Part shown: one piece after another, positions 22,201 to 34,044 of the stretch
Numbering within the stretch: position 1 is the stretch's first letter
Layout: each line of letters starts with the position of its first letter
Source: Rotaria macrura
Taxonomy: Eukaryota; Rotifera; Eurotatoria; Philodinida; Philodinidae
Assembly: GCA_900239685.1 (NCBI GenBank)
Contig: OENT01000561.1
Location: 1-64,000, forward strand
Direction: 5' to 3'
Length of the DNA: 64,000 nt
Translations under genes and position numbers: made by a program
Notes under the pieces: generated by a model
What the model was told of the DNA's origin: nothing
Seen by the model: the letters and a program-made list of their open reading frames with translations, nothing else
Database searches by the model: none

Positions 22201-25200
22201 ATCAGCGCTCTTGTATGGGTGAGGTTTAAAATTGGAAAGTGGGAGAAACCCACTCGAAAATCGAAAGTGTGTTACCAACAGTTTATGAGACTTGTTGAAA
22301 ACAAAAAGTGGAGTGATATACACTCCAGTTTTCCCCCATACATGCTGCAATAAAAATCTATCGAGTAGTTTCATCCAAAAGGTGCAGTTTTTTGACCTTG
22401 TTAGATTTTATTTTTCTCTGAAAACAGGTTAGACGATTTTATGGCATTTTATTGTACGAATAAAACGAACATACTGCAAAGATAAGGCTGTTTGCATTGT
22501 ACTGTGTATCAGAAAAAAAGACCAGTTTTATGTTTGTGGTTTGAAATGGTAAGTCATGACAGCCCCCTTCATAAACAAGTGAAAATGTGGAATTCCGTAA
22601 CAAAATGAAATTCTGTAACGAGCGATATTTTAAGCATTTCTATTCGATGCACCAGAAGTGGATCAGAAGCGACCTAATATTAAAACAGGTTGTTGGAAGC
22701 GTAACAACTTTTAAATGCAACCTTGATTTGAATTCTTCGTTCCTTCGTATAAAAATGATTTACTCCTAGTCACTCCAAAAATGATTAAATCTTTTTTGAA
22801 ATTCCGTAATGGTTACTTTTTGTGATATGACTCTACTACAGTAGAAGAGAAATGAATGAAATCTGTATTGGTTATTGATCTAAACAAGCTCTATTTCTGA
22901 TAAAAATTTCCGACGGTTCGTTCCAAGAAGTTAGAAAGACTACAATCTCAAAAAATGAAATTCTGTAGCGTTTGGCCATGGCGATATGTAAGTATGATTT
23001 TCGAAAACTATTGTTTTTTATCTTTTTATTTAGATGGATGGCAACAGCAAAATCAACCTATCACTCAATACTCATTTTGAAGCTCACGAAATCGACTTGT
23101 AAGGATTTGCCTGCACATAACCAGAATGAACTTTAAAGAATGCCTACGTAATGGCTCACAGCTGTATATGCTCTTCTAAACAAAGCACAAATTCTATGTG
23201 GTACGTGCCAAGCTACGATTTTCCGTGAAGCTCCATGAGAACTGCTTTAAAACCTGTTTTCTTTTAGAAGAACAAGTACAGAAGTAGGCCATGATACAGC
23301 CATTGCGGAAATTCTTTCTTGTTATGTGTTAGGAAGAGTGGCATGTTGAAGAAGTGTGTCTTGAACTCAGTCTCGAATGTGGAGAATTACATACGCTTTT
23401 CAGAAACCCTTGGGTGAGCTTATGAGGATTTGATAAACTACTGGATGGGTTTATGAGCATTTACTAAACCCTTATAAGGGTATATGACAGAGAAACACAT
23501 AATAAACCCTTAGATGGGATTTTGTTTTCCTCAACCCTTTTGAAGGTCTGAGGAAAATTTCACATACGGCAAAAACGGTTTAGTATACGTTGCACTGTCA
23601 TCAACCCTTTAAGGGTTTATTATTCTACGGATATTTTTACAGTGAAGTTGAACAAAAGTCTTATCACGAATTAAAATATTCAACAATTTTTGAAGAAAAC
23701 GCATAGTCTAGAACTAAAGAATATTGAATAGAAAGAGAACAATATACATGATGTATACGTATACATAAATCAAAGGATACAATTAATCTATCAAAATGTA
23801 AATAAAAGAAAAAATGTGTTGTGCCATCATGCCGCGGCATGAGAACGGCAGAGTGGCCGGTCGATCAGGAAAAGTTTTGAGATGTTACCTTAAGTGATGT
23901 TTTGTGGTACTTCCTTTTTACGATCATTCAACCTACATTTGTTTGCTTTACGAAAAATGAGACTTTTGCCAAAAATATCCTGCAGGACATACTTCCAGTA
24001 AAAGACTTCACCAGCGAACGTTTTGAATTGCCCAAAGGTTTTTCTAATGAAATCTACTGGGTTACAAAATGTCGGCTATTCTGATTTCGAGTATGACCAT
24101 AAGATACTGTTTTGCGCTTTCCTTTCTGAATAACAGCTATCGCACTGCAATTTTCCTGGATAGTACGGCACACACGAACAAGTCGAATGATAATTTTTCA
24201 GGCTAAGATTTTGCGCATGAATAGGTCCATTATTGAGCGAAAAATCCTCAAAATGTCACCTGAAAAATTCTTTCTCTTCTGATATATTCAGATCGAAAAC
24301 AATACGAGAAGACTACCTTTTCTCGTGAGACGACTTACCCAGGTGAATGATTACTAAGACCCTGTACGGGCCGGGAATTGCTCGTTTGGTATCGACTGTA
24401 TTACGACCCTATGGCGCCGAGTCTTATACGTCAATATCCGTTCATCGGAACAGTTCCTTGTAAAAGACCGTTAAAACACGGGGAAAAAACCTATTCATTA
24501 CCCATCGCCAACGAACTTCTATTCATAGAGTAAACTCCGTTTTTCCCACCAAAATCTCAGAAAAAGAGTACAAACCAGAAAAAATATGCCTTCGAGTTAA
24601 TTTTTACGTTTTGATGCATTATTAGGATATAATGGATTTTTCACAATAAAACAAATGCTCACTGTACAAATGAAAACCTGTGGAAAGGCTTCCCAATGCC
24701 TTATTCTAGAAGAATCCTTTAATTTGGATAGAAAAATCATGTTATTTTTGAAGTTCAAGGAAAAGGTCTTATTAAGCAGTGGGAAAGGCTTTTGTTAGTA
24801 ACAGCCGGTTTTTGCATTGATATCGCGAAAATATAAGGGTTCACTACCTTAAAGGGCTTAAGTCGCGTTTTGTAGAGGAATTTACATTGGGAGACTGAAA
24901 ATCAAGTTATCGGATGATTTCAGAAAAATGGGAAATTAGATTCGGAAGACACTTGCAAATCAGGGTCATAGAAAGGGTATTCGCTGGATAGATAAATGAA
25001 AGAGTGGCCTTGGGTGGCTGTCGTCTCTGCTGAGGCTTATGTTCTGTGTGTCGATTCAGAGCGATTTTTGAACATGACAATGATCTGTTAAGAAAAGTTT
25101 TCAGTAAAAAGGATTTAAATGGATTTTTGGTACCAGATATGGATGTAGCAGTGCAGATGTTTTTATCGGGGCAGTCATGCTTTTTATTTACTCGAACTTG

Positions 25201-26652
25201 TGCTGGTATCGAAATGAACTAAACTACGTGGTAGCACTAATAAATATGTATACAGTGGGATCAGTACAGAGTAGAATAGTTCGTCTGGATGTAAATAGAC
25301 CGCCTACTGTGTTTTACCTGTTAGCTAAGAGAACTAAAGAGATTTCGACTTATATGCAAAGGGGTGTACGGTAAGAATTATATCAGCTCTAATCCATGTA
25401 GTATATAGTCCTTATAGAGTCCTCTTCGAAGCCACTGATGTCGCAACCCAGGATGGTAATGACTTTATTTGACATGGTCAAGGGATTTCAAACTGATTTC
25501 AATTTTTTCTTAAATTAGTCGGAAATCACATGAAATCATGAGAAATCATCAAAATCCATTGAAAAAAGTTTAAATCAAAAATCAGATTGCTTTCTTTTGG
25601 GGATGCTAGTAACCTCAAATAGTTAGCGATTATAGTATCACCGAGGATGTTAATACCATTGCCTTAGGTTCTATACCTGTTTTTCTCACGTAGGCTGGCA
25701 GGATGAATTTTAGTACATGAAATGAAAAAAAAAGGTTGCAAAGATAAGTCTCACACGTTTTATCTGTTAAGCCTAATGAACTTAGTGCTGAAGCATTAAC
25801 CCCAAGTGGGACATACAAGCGAAAATACTTCAAAATAAGGATTGTTTTATGCTAATGCTAATTAAAATGAAGCACCCCCCAACGTTAACGAAAGTTCACA
25901 GTCGAGGACGACCGAAAACGACGAATGTTCACTCAGCGTTTTACACCTGAAGGTTTCGATGATTTACGATTATGTCTGATTATTGTTTACGGTGGTGGTA
26001 TTTTATGGTGAGCGTAAAAGATGAGGGTTTACGCTAGTCGTTCTCGATTGGCATAGTTAGCCGTATAGCATCCTTAACGATTTTTGTAAACAGCAACCGT
26101 AAATGGCTGTCGTTTTCCGTCATAAATGATACCATAACGGCCGTTTATGGCCAGACATGATGGACCTCGGTAGTTTCGGGGTTATAAGTCTCTTGCCAAT
26201 AAAGCGTCTTTTCAATTGAAATTTTCATGATAGATTGCTCATTAACGAGTACGGACGTGGGCCAGTGGACTGTAAGCACACTAACGCCAACCATCCCAAA
26301 CTCACATCTACATTCACACCCTATCAAGATAGTTGAGATTTTATAACTAAATGTTTCCACTATTCTGCGGGACAACTTTTCGAAGCGAACAGAAACTCCA
26401 GTTTTAAAAACACTTAGAACTACTATCGGAGTCGGAATTCTATATTTCTAACGCTCATAGACACGCTCTGTCCGGGGATTATCTCTATTTCCAAATGCTG
26501 CGTATTAAATTTAGGCAAAAAATATATTAGTTAGTGCACAACAATATTTTTTAACATTCAAGCATACTAGCTAGTAACTAATTAATTCATTGGTACAGTT
26601 CAGAGTTGCTCTTTTTCAATCTTTTTTCTAGATTACCATTTCTGTTCTTTAA
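22200..26652. other. Gene-free, repeat-littered stretch
   Basis: No real gene is seen. The word GAAATTC(C/T)GTAACG recurs at about 22572, 22598, 22798 and 22965. Between 23405 and 23640 the word AACCCTT/AAGGGTTT recurs in both orientations. At 24347 a single CCCAGGTGAATGATT end resembles the CCC-ended family without a visible partner. The block 25870-26160 has ACGTTAACG, ACGGCCGT and GTAAACGGT words, resembling a decayed foldback element. Confidence 0.4.
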
Positions 26653-27978
26653 ATGACTTGGGGTTATTGGACTTGGGTTGCCTGCAATGTTTCCATTAGT
26701 GGCGGCATTGTTCTTTTAACACTTTTGACCTTGATAACTTTGCTGCTCGAAAACAAAAACATATTCTACGCGATTGTTGCTCAACTTCTGAATATAGAGC
26801 ACTGCTTCATAGATGTTCATCATAACGTCATTCGCAAAGATGCTGGAGCTAATGCTCTCAGCAGTTTCATGGAGAATCCCTTATTAAACAAGTTTACACA
26901 ATTATATTTAATGGCAAAAAATGACGATAAAAACATACCTTCGCAATTAATAAACTCGGGTATCCAATCATATCTACAATCTCATAACAACGATCAGAGC
27001 GCTGGAGGCTCAACTCCAGCCCCTAATTCTGAACAAAACCAACCTCAAGCAGAAATTTCTGGGAATACTGATGACACCTCGAAGAATCAGCCGACACATA
27101 CAAAGATCGGCATACAACCAGATTCTCCTTCTCACCCTGAACACGAACGAGAAATATTTAATATATACGGGAGATACGTTTCTATACGAAAACGAGGGAG
27201 TTTGTTGTTCGTAACAATATTAACAACGATTATCATTTCTTCTTCTCTCATAGCTGCTTTCAACTCTCTTTTCTTAGCCGCAACAACTGTTTATCGAGGT
27301 GGACCGTGCCCACCTCTCGGTCCAATGGATTGTTTCTGTGGTTCCAATGAAACACATTTTCAATGTGACACAGGACAACTCGCTCCATTTCCATTTGATG
27401 TTACTAGTGGATCATGCTTTCGTTGGATTGCGCGTGACCTGACAACATCAGATATAACAATGCAAATGGGTATTACAACAGGATTATTGATCGCTTTTGG
27501 TAATATCGCTAAAGCCCTAATAAAAATATACCTGCTTGTGCTTAACAAGCGGTTGGGCGTAGCCACTGGCATACATCGCATAGCGGCTAAGACAATCGGT
27601 ATTAATGCACATACAGCTCCGACTAAATGCTGTTGCTGTTATTTATGTTGGCATTGCAGTCCTTGCAATCTAGAGCTTTACAAGCATCCTGCGCTCATTA
27701 TCATAGTAACCATAGTTTACATTGCAGTGCCGTTCCTTTCGATTCCAGGCGTTGCTCTTCTGTACTATTATCAATTAAGCGTAACTTCATTAACATTTGT
27801 GGTCCTCATCACTTTTGCATTACTTTGTGTGTTCTCAATAGTGTGGATAATGGTGCACGAGAGTGAAGATAGTGTTAATATACCAGGTGGATGGTTAGAC
27901 GCATCAATGCTTATTTCAGAAATTGCAGATAAAAAGAAAATGGTAACGAGCATTAAACAAACACCTCAGATTCCTTAG
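26653..27978 (+). CDS. Multi-pass membrane protein, family not recognised
   Basis: A single uninterrupted frame encodes 441 residues. Hydrophobic segments lie at about 14-33, 184-212, 270-296, 346-366 and 377-400, so four to five membrane spans are likely. The region 100-170 between the first two spans is polar and Pro/Gln/Asn-rich (PAPNSEQNQPQ), probably a disordered loop. Between spans two and three is a cysteine-rich stretch with an N-glycosylation site (CPPLGPMDCFCGSNETHFQC, then SGSCFRW), consistent with a disulfide-bonded extracellular loop. Before span four is a dense Cys cluster (CCCCYLCWHCSPC, 326-338) that could be palmitoylated or bind metal. There are no introns, unusual for this window. 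The start ATG at 26653 is the first in frame. No function is proposed; it may be lineage-specific. Confidence 0.75.
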   Translation: MTWGYWTWVACNVSISGGIVLLTLLTLITLLLENKNIFYAIVAQLLNIEHCFIDVHHNVIRKDAGANALSSFMENPLLNKFTQLYLMAKNDDKNIPSQLINSGIQSYLQSHNNDQSAGGSTPAPNSEQNQPQAEISGNTDDTSKNQPTHTKIGIQPDSPSHPEHEREIFNIYGRYVSIRKRGSLLFVTILTTIIISSSLIAAFNSLFLAATTVYRGGPCPPLGPMDCFCGSNETHFQCDTGQLAPFPFDVTSGSCFRWIARDLTTSDITMQMGITTGLLIAFGNIAKALIKIYLLVLNKRLGVATGIHRIAAKTIGINAHTAPTKCCCCYLCWHCSPCNLELYKHPALIIIVTIVYIAVPFLSIPGVALLYYYQLSVTSLTFVVLITFALLCVFSIVWIMVHESEDSVNIPGGWLDASMLISEIADKKKMVTSIKQTPQIP

Positions 27979-28679
27979 ATCGATGTCTCCAAGTAAGCAT
28001 TTCGAAACAGCAAAACTATGCCAAGAAATATGGATCGAAACATCGACTGCTATTACATTTTGATTGCTCTATTATGTGTGTGCATGTGTGACTTTCAGTG
28101 TGCTTTTCACGCTTGTTTTTCTTCTTTTGAAATTATCATCTTTGACGTCTTTCTAACTTGCGAAAGACTAATAACTTACTGTCTCCAATCGCTGTGTTCA
28201 TTCTTGAATTCTTCCCTCAAAGAATGAAACTTGTGTGCCTAAAAAACACCAACTGACAAGCCTTCATAGCATGCCTCCGGATAGTATCGATGTACTCTTA
28301 CAATTTCATATTTATACCTTGCTAAATTCGGCATAAATAGAAACATGTCACATGTCCGAAAATTTGTATGGTTGCTCACATCTACTCTAAGAAATCCTGC
28401 ATTTTGAGCCACAGAAGTAACATCTCTCATGGGAACATGCATGTTTAAACTGGAGATGATAAACCTTGGACAAGGAGCGAACGCATTACTCGACTGTAGA
28501 TGTGACATTCATCTATAGGGTTGCGGTATCTGCTCGTGAGAAATGAGCATTTAATCGAAATTTGTGACATGTGACATGATTTAATAGGGTGTTTATAACC
28601 TAAGGGCGAAGAATCTTTCGTTCTAGATCACGTGAAGCGTTATTGTTCCTTACTTATTGAAACCAATTAATCATTACAT
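27979..28679. other. Intergenic; one weak minus-strand frame
   Basis: A minus-strand frame at 28508-28239 (89 residues, MSHLQSSNAF... to GLSVGVF) starts at ATG and is free of low complexity, but has no recognisable domain. It could be a small gene or chance. Nothing else is seen. Confidence 0.25.
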
Positions 28680-29837
28680 ATGAGTAATACAGCATCTAGG
28701 CCCAAATTAGATCGGCAATGTAAGTAATTCAAATTCACTTTCGACAAAATTTTCTAATTCATTTCATATTTTTTAGCGGTTCAGGACTACCAAAGAATAA
28801 CAAAACTTTCAGAAGAAGGTAATTTCTTTTTTTCTTGTCGTCCATAACAAATTATTAGCCCTGATTTATAGAGATACAAGAATGGTATCAGGTTAGTTGA
28901 ACTGATGGTGTTCAGGGGTTCACATGCGTTTCTTATAATGATAGGGGTTCCACAATGACTGTCCAAATGGGAAACTAGACAAGAAAAAGTTTAAGCGCAT
29001 TTTCAGAAAATATTTTCGCCCGCGTAATGCAGAGCACTTTTGCAAGTATAATCTGATAGAATAATGTTAATTGAATTGTGAAAATATCAAATCACTTTTA
29101 GGATCTTTTTTAAAACGTATGACATAGACGGTGACGATTCAATCGATTTCAAAGAATTTCTTGTTGCTGTTTCAAGTTCGTCTCAATTGAATTTAAAAGA
29201 TCATCTTGATATCCTGTTCGACATGTAACTTGATTATAAACTTTGACGCAGTATAGGATCTCTTTGATTCATAGGTATGATAAATCCAACAATAAAAAGT
29301 TTGAGATTGAGGAGTTGGCAGCAATGATCAAAGCTATCGTATACCTTCAATGACAGTTTTCAGATAAAGTAACCATCTTTCTGTTGCTTCAGTTTAATTT
29401 AGTGAGTACAGCTGATTCTGATGCTAATGATGATCCGTATGGCCTTGCCCAAGAGATAATGTCGATATTTGAGGATGAACATCAAAACCAGGAGTTCGAC
29501 AAAAAAGCCATGATTGATCAGTATAGTTTAATTGAATTCTCTCTCTTGAAATGTGTATTCATGTTCCATGTTACTTGTATTTTAACTACTGATTAGATGT
29601 TATAAACATCCTACTATTCAAAGAATGCTGCTTCCGAATGAAATGAATCATCACAAGAACCCAAAGACAAACAGTGATTCAAATTCTGGGCCTTCTTCAG
29701 AGAAAGAAACGACGGAGAATCCGACTAATGCTCCAGTGACTCGGAATACTCGGAGGTCGTCAAACAACGCCAAAGAGAACAGCCTTACATTGCAAAAACC
29801 GGCCACGAGCACTTCAATCGTGAGTGATCGTTTCTAA
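28680..29837 (+). CDS. Neuronal-calcium-sensor-like EF-hand protein
   Basis: A calcium-binding protein of the recoverin/NCS/VILIP group, presumably a cytosolic calcium sensor. Exons chained by GT..AG and phase are 28680-28719, 28777-28818, 28872-28891, 28945-29045, 29102-29224, 29275-29338 and from 29393; introns are 50-57 bp. The product reads SEEEIQEWYQGFHNDCPNGKL, matching the family's cryptic first EF-hand (WYQGFLKDCPSG). It continues with YDIDGDDSIDFKEFL (canonical EF-hand 2), YDKSNNKKFEIEEL (EF-hand 3) and a degenerate fourth (FEDEHQNQEFDKKAM). Oddities: residue 2 is Ser, not the Gly needed for N-myristoylation. A last exon ending at 29837 adds a polar Ser/Thr/Asn tail of about 65 residues (from LLPNEMNHHKNP). 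The junction between 29540 and 29625 is unresolved because no simple donor keeps phase. Confidence 0.8.
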
Positions 29838-30815
29838 TGGAAATCTAAAAGTAATTACAAATGGGTACTTTATATTTATTAACCAAGTATCTATTGATAC
29901 TTTGTTTTAGGTAATCAAATACCTCAAAGAACCATAGACTAAAACTAATAACGAAAACAAAAAACGAAGTTATCTTTGAATCAGTCTTTTATTAAAAATT
30001 TATTCTTGTTCAAAAAAAAACGAAATAAAAAATACAACATCTATAAATAACAAATAACATGTACAGATGTCTGAACATGTTTAAGTGATACTCCTGAATT
30101 AAGTACTTTACTATTATATATATATAAGACGGAAACAAAGAATAATGCATATGTTTACGTTACTCACTTCATTTTTTCTGTATAGTATCAAATAAATAGA
30201 TTTATGAATTTGAAGAACATAAATCGAATAAGAGATAATTATGAAACCAAAAAAAATGAATAAGACATGTATTTGAAAAGTCTAAAACTATGTGGAGAAT
30301 CGAAAATGAATTCGAGTTAAACAAAGAAAACTTCTTAGCTCCATCTACAAGTAAAACATGTCTAAAAATATATATGAGGATTATGAACAATTATTTTCCA
30401 AAGAACTCTGAGGGTATTTTTTGTTGTTTTTTTTCAAAGTGCAAAACACGGTACTTTTCCAAAATCGATGGTGACCTGGGTACTTTGCTTCTGTTTGTAG
30501 TACTTAACGTTAGAAAAACTGCTCAAATCTAACATATACCAGAATGAAAGAATAGAACATTTCCAATGGCAAGTGTGTCTTGAGAAAAATTTTCTACAGC
30601 GTTTCACAAATTAAATCGGATTGTCATTAAAAATGAAATTTCTATTAAGGCCCCGCACGCCCTCAGGAATCGTTTTTCATTATGCGTGAGCCAATTTGAC
30701 TGAAATTTTTACCCAATATGTGTGTTGTGTTAACTTAATGTCCTGAAAATTTTTGACTCATAAAGTTTCTGTTTTTACGAATTATTGACAAGTTAGTGCT
30801 TAAAATGGGGGTCTT
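29838..30815. other. Intergenic
   Basis: AT-rich. A (TA)-rich run lies near 30115-30127. No gene is seen. Confidence 0.4.
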
Positions 30816-30819
30816 CGTA

Positions 30820-31127
30820 CGGTACCGATTTCTCTGACTGTCGAAGAGATAGACAGATAGGGTTTGTTTTGAATAAAATAGGAGACCTATTACTAAAAAT
30901 GTATACAGCGTTTTTTTCGAAATTCGACTTTGTTCATATTTCCGAGACATTTTCCCACACTATCTCAGAATTTAGCGCTTTTTGACATCGGTGTTATCCC
31001 GTTATCTCGACAACGAAATCGAATTTCAAAAAAAAAGCTATATACATTTTTAGATAAAGATTTCTTCTTTTATTTAAAAAAAAACAGTAGCTCGCTACCT
31101 CTTCTACAGTCTGAGAAATCGGTACCG
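30820..31127. repeat. Imperfect palindrome, about 120-bp arms
   Basis: The left arm starts cggtaccgatttctctgact and runs to about 30940. The right arm (31005-31127) is its diverged inverse, ending agaaatcggtaccg. The two open frames that cross it in opposite directions are mirror images of each other and not genes. No flanking duplication was found. Confidence 0.6.
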
Positions 31128-31616
31128 AGAGCTCCAAAAAAGTGATTTTGAGAAAACGAGTAAACAAGTTTGTGAGATGTATAAATGTGTGTGAATGAAA
31201 CAAAACTAGTTAGTGTTATATGTATTTGAAATCGGCGTAAAATTCTCTCTTTAAATTACATAATTAAATAAAAATATAAAACAATTTTTAAATTCACTAT
31301 GTCTGTCATGAAACCCATCATGCAATTTGGTCTTGTATACAGGACTTTAAGCAGAAACGACTATGTTGATGGTAGAGATGGTGGTGAGAATTTGATATCA
31401 CCCTTACTAGAGTAGTTTTATTTTGGTAGATTTTCATCAAAAAATGATTTTAGATCAAAGTATTGAAATAATTATGTATTTACCTGCTGACGAAGAATCA
31501 TCATCAGGATCGGGAAAGAACTAATCGATAAACAGTGGAATGCTGTTTTTTTCTCTTGCTATCTCAGAAAGTACCCTCGAACCGTGCTCAGTGGATGCGC
31601 AATGAAAAACTACCTA
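31128..31616. other. Intergenic
   Basis: No gene or repeat with clear ends is seen. Confidence 0.4.
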
Positions 31617-31965
31617 CCTAGGTGAATGAATCCGATACCGAATCCGATCGGATCCTACGATCCGATGAAATCTTATGGGAATCCGGATTGTGGAAACAGT
31701 AATGGATCCGACGGAAGAAACCTATTTCCTTATTTGTGTACGAATTAGCATTTAATCCCAATAGTGGAGGCTTGTTTTATCATAAGATGAAATCCAATCG
31801 GATTCCGATAGTAGGATTCTATAAAATCCAATACTAGGGATCCGAATCTCAAATCGCAACCAGGAATCCTATGGGATTTCGTGGGATTAGAGAAACTCCG
31901 ATAGAAACATGATCGGATCCGACAGGCATCCGATCGGATCCAATGGTTGGAATGATTCTCCTGGG
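31617..31965. mobile_element. CCC-ended element D (349 bp), 2-bp TSD TA
   Basis: The left end CCTAGGTGAATGAATCC and the right end (inverted) CCCAGGAGAATCATTCC are flanked by TA on both sides (31615-31616, 31966-31967). The palindromic words CCGATCGG and GGATCC and the phrase GATCCGATCGGATCC recur near both ends. The interior carries repeated ATCCGAT/GGGATT words. A minus-strand frame across it is an artefact of these repeats. Confidence 0.75.
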
Positions 31966-33745
31966 TATCTATGCTTGGAATGAGCAGCTCTGAATGTAAA
32001 CTAGCATTGAAAATCACTCAAAACCTCTTTTTTTGTAGAAAAGAGCTCCAAAAACCTGCCTATAAAAACTCGCTATGTTGCTCTAATTAATAAAAAATAA
32101 CAGAAAGTATACGCGCTTCTCATAAGCAACTGTTTACAAGCATGTTGACCACTGTCACATCCCTGTAACTAAGCGAAATTGTTGAAAAACTCTTATATTT
32201 CTACTACTGCTCCTAGAAAATCGCTGTTTTCACCACCAAAAAAACTTGAAAACTGCAACAAATCGCACATAATCTGAAAGAGAACACTTTGGGCTTTCAG
32301 AATACATGCTTATCTCAAAATCGATTTTTCTGAAAAAAATCGATTTTCTGACGGGCGGGTGGAGGGGACCCTTAACAATAAGTCTTTCTTTCATTTCATT
32401 TTTAATCAAGCAGATATGAACTAGACGAATAATCGACAGAAATAAATGAAGAAAAAATATCATATTTATATAAAGGAAAATAAGAATCATCGTTGATTGT
32501 AGTTTTTATTCGGCGAATGAAGAAAATGTCTTTGCTACTATATCTGAGTTTACTAATGCCCTGCATGTACCAGTTGAAAGCCCTGAATACTACAACATTG
32601 TCGAACGGGATGCGAGCGTGAGTGTGGGTCTAATCGCAGTGCGCATGAAATATTAAGGTAGCGTTTGTCGGTACGCTTTGGTCTTTCATTTAAATGTCAT
32701 TGGCTATTGTAGATGAGATATTTGCGATACATATCGCATAGCCATGCTTAAACAGAAAACTGTACGCACATACACACACCCTCTAAATAAGTATCTGTGA
32801 AAATTTCTTTGAATAGAAAATTTATAATGTTTTTGATTGGATTATTTGTATTGGGATCATTCTAAACTGTGTCCTATGACACTTTATTTGGTTTCACTAG
32901 AATCGAAGTGCCTTCGATACTGCGGTGTCTTTGAACATACCCCCACTTACAGTCACTATTGCCACTTAAATCTGGTTCAATCGCGTTCTTCAAGCACGCG
33001 GCTAGATATTTGGGGTGTTTCATTTTAGCAGGTGCTGGACGAATTTCACTTTCGGAGTTTTGATCGGTACACAAGATCTTTCAAAACTCACTTCATTTCT
33101 GAAAAATATTTACACGGAGTCGTACGAATAATGTAATAAAATATACGAAATAACGCTGCAAAGTTTTCTGTCATTCAAGGAAACCTTTTAAAGGAGTCTT
33201 TTGTTTTGGTCCATGATCGTGTAAACAATGTCAATCGATTTTTTTCATGTCTTTGAATACATATATTTTTAAGAGACAGCTCAGTGAAATATGCACATCT
33301 TACGGCTTCTTTACTTCTACAAGAGTGTGCCCGGTTTGCTTGTACGGGCTATAGTAAGGAATAGTATTAAGATTATGGTAGTGTTTGTTTAGTACAGATA
33401 AGTGAATTTTCGTTTCCTCTCTCCCACATGACTGTTCCATCTTGTGAAAGAAATCATAGAGTGCACATATATATGTATACTAGTTAATATTCATGCACTG
33501 TTTCTCTCATATTGATTTCAGAACACGGCTTAAGATCATCCTAAATTGATTCGACGTCATAGAGGGTTTTCAATAAGAATATCATGGTGAAATCCAATGT
33601 ATACATTTTGTTGGTAGTATGGATCTTGTGAGTGCATGATATAATTATACTCAATTTTTTTTGGAGTTGACGTCTTTCGTTTTCGAACACACGGTAACAG
33701 ATGGAAAACAAACACATATAAAGAAATCAAGTTTCTTGACGACAT
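31966..33745. other. Intergenic
   Basis: No gene is recognised. A GT-rich fragment (gcgagcgtgagtgtgggtct, near 32611) resembles similar fragments near 8230, 9680, 26285 (inverted) and 34225, probably remnants of one dispersed repeat. Confidence 0.35.
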
Positions 33746-34044
33746 CCCAGGTCAAACAGAACGATCCGTAAACGGTCGTATACGATGAAAACACGGCCCA
33801 TTACGCCGTCGTATTATCCCGTTTTAACAAGGTCAGTAATACGGCTGTATGTTCTATAGAATACGATAGTATTACGCTGTCTTTACGAGGGTTTTACGGC
33901 GTATATACGGTGTCCGTGTACGTCCGTAATACTGACCTTGTTAAAACGCCACAATACGGCTTAAAACGGTCGTTTAACCATGGTATAAGATATAAAAACG
34001 ACCGTTTACGATACGGTAACGGTGGCCGTTTTGATTGACCTAGG
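33746..34044. mobile_element. CCC-ended element E (299 bp), 2-bp TSD AT
   Basis: The left end CCCAGGTCAAACAGAACG and the right end (inverted) CCTAGGTCAATCAAAACG are flanked by AT on both sides (33744-33745, 34045-34046). Inside, GTAAACGGTCGT, ACGGCCGT-like and TAATACGG words recur in both orientations, and the long inner arms pair (taacaaggtcagtaatacgg near 33826 against its inverse near 33930). Non-coding. Confidence 0.75.

Noticed and set aside
24347-24500. CCCAGGTGAATGATT, resembling a CCC-family end
   Set aside because: No inverted partner or duplication was found within 2 kb; kept only as a note.
31745-32017. 90-residue minus-strand frame
   Set aside because: It lies mainly in element D and reads its GGATCCGATCGG-type repeats.
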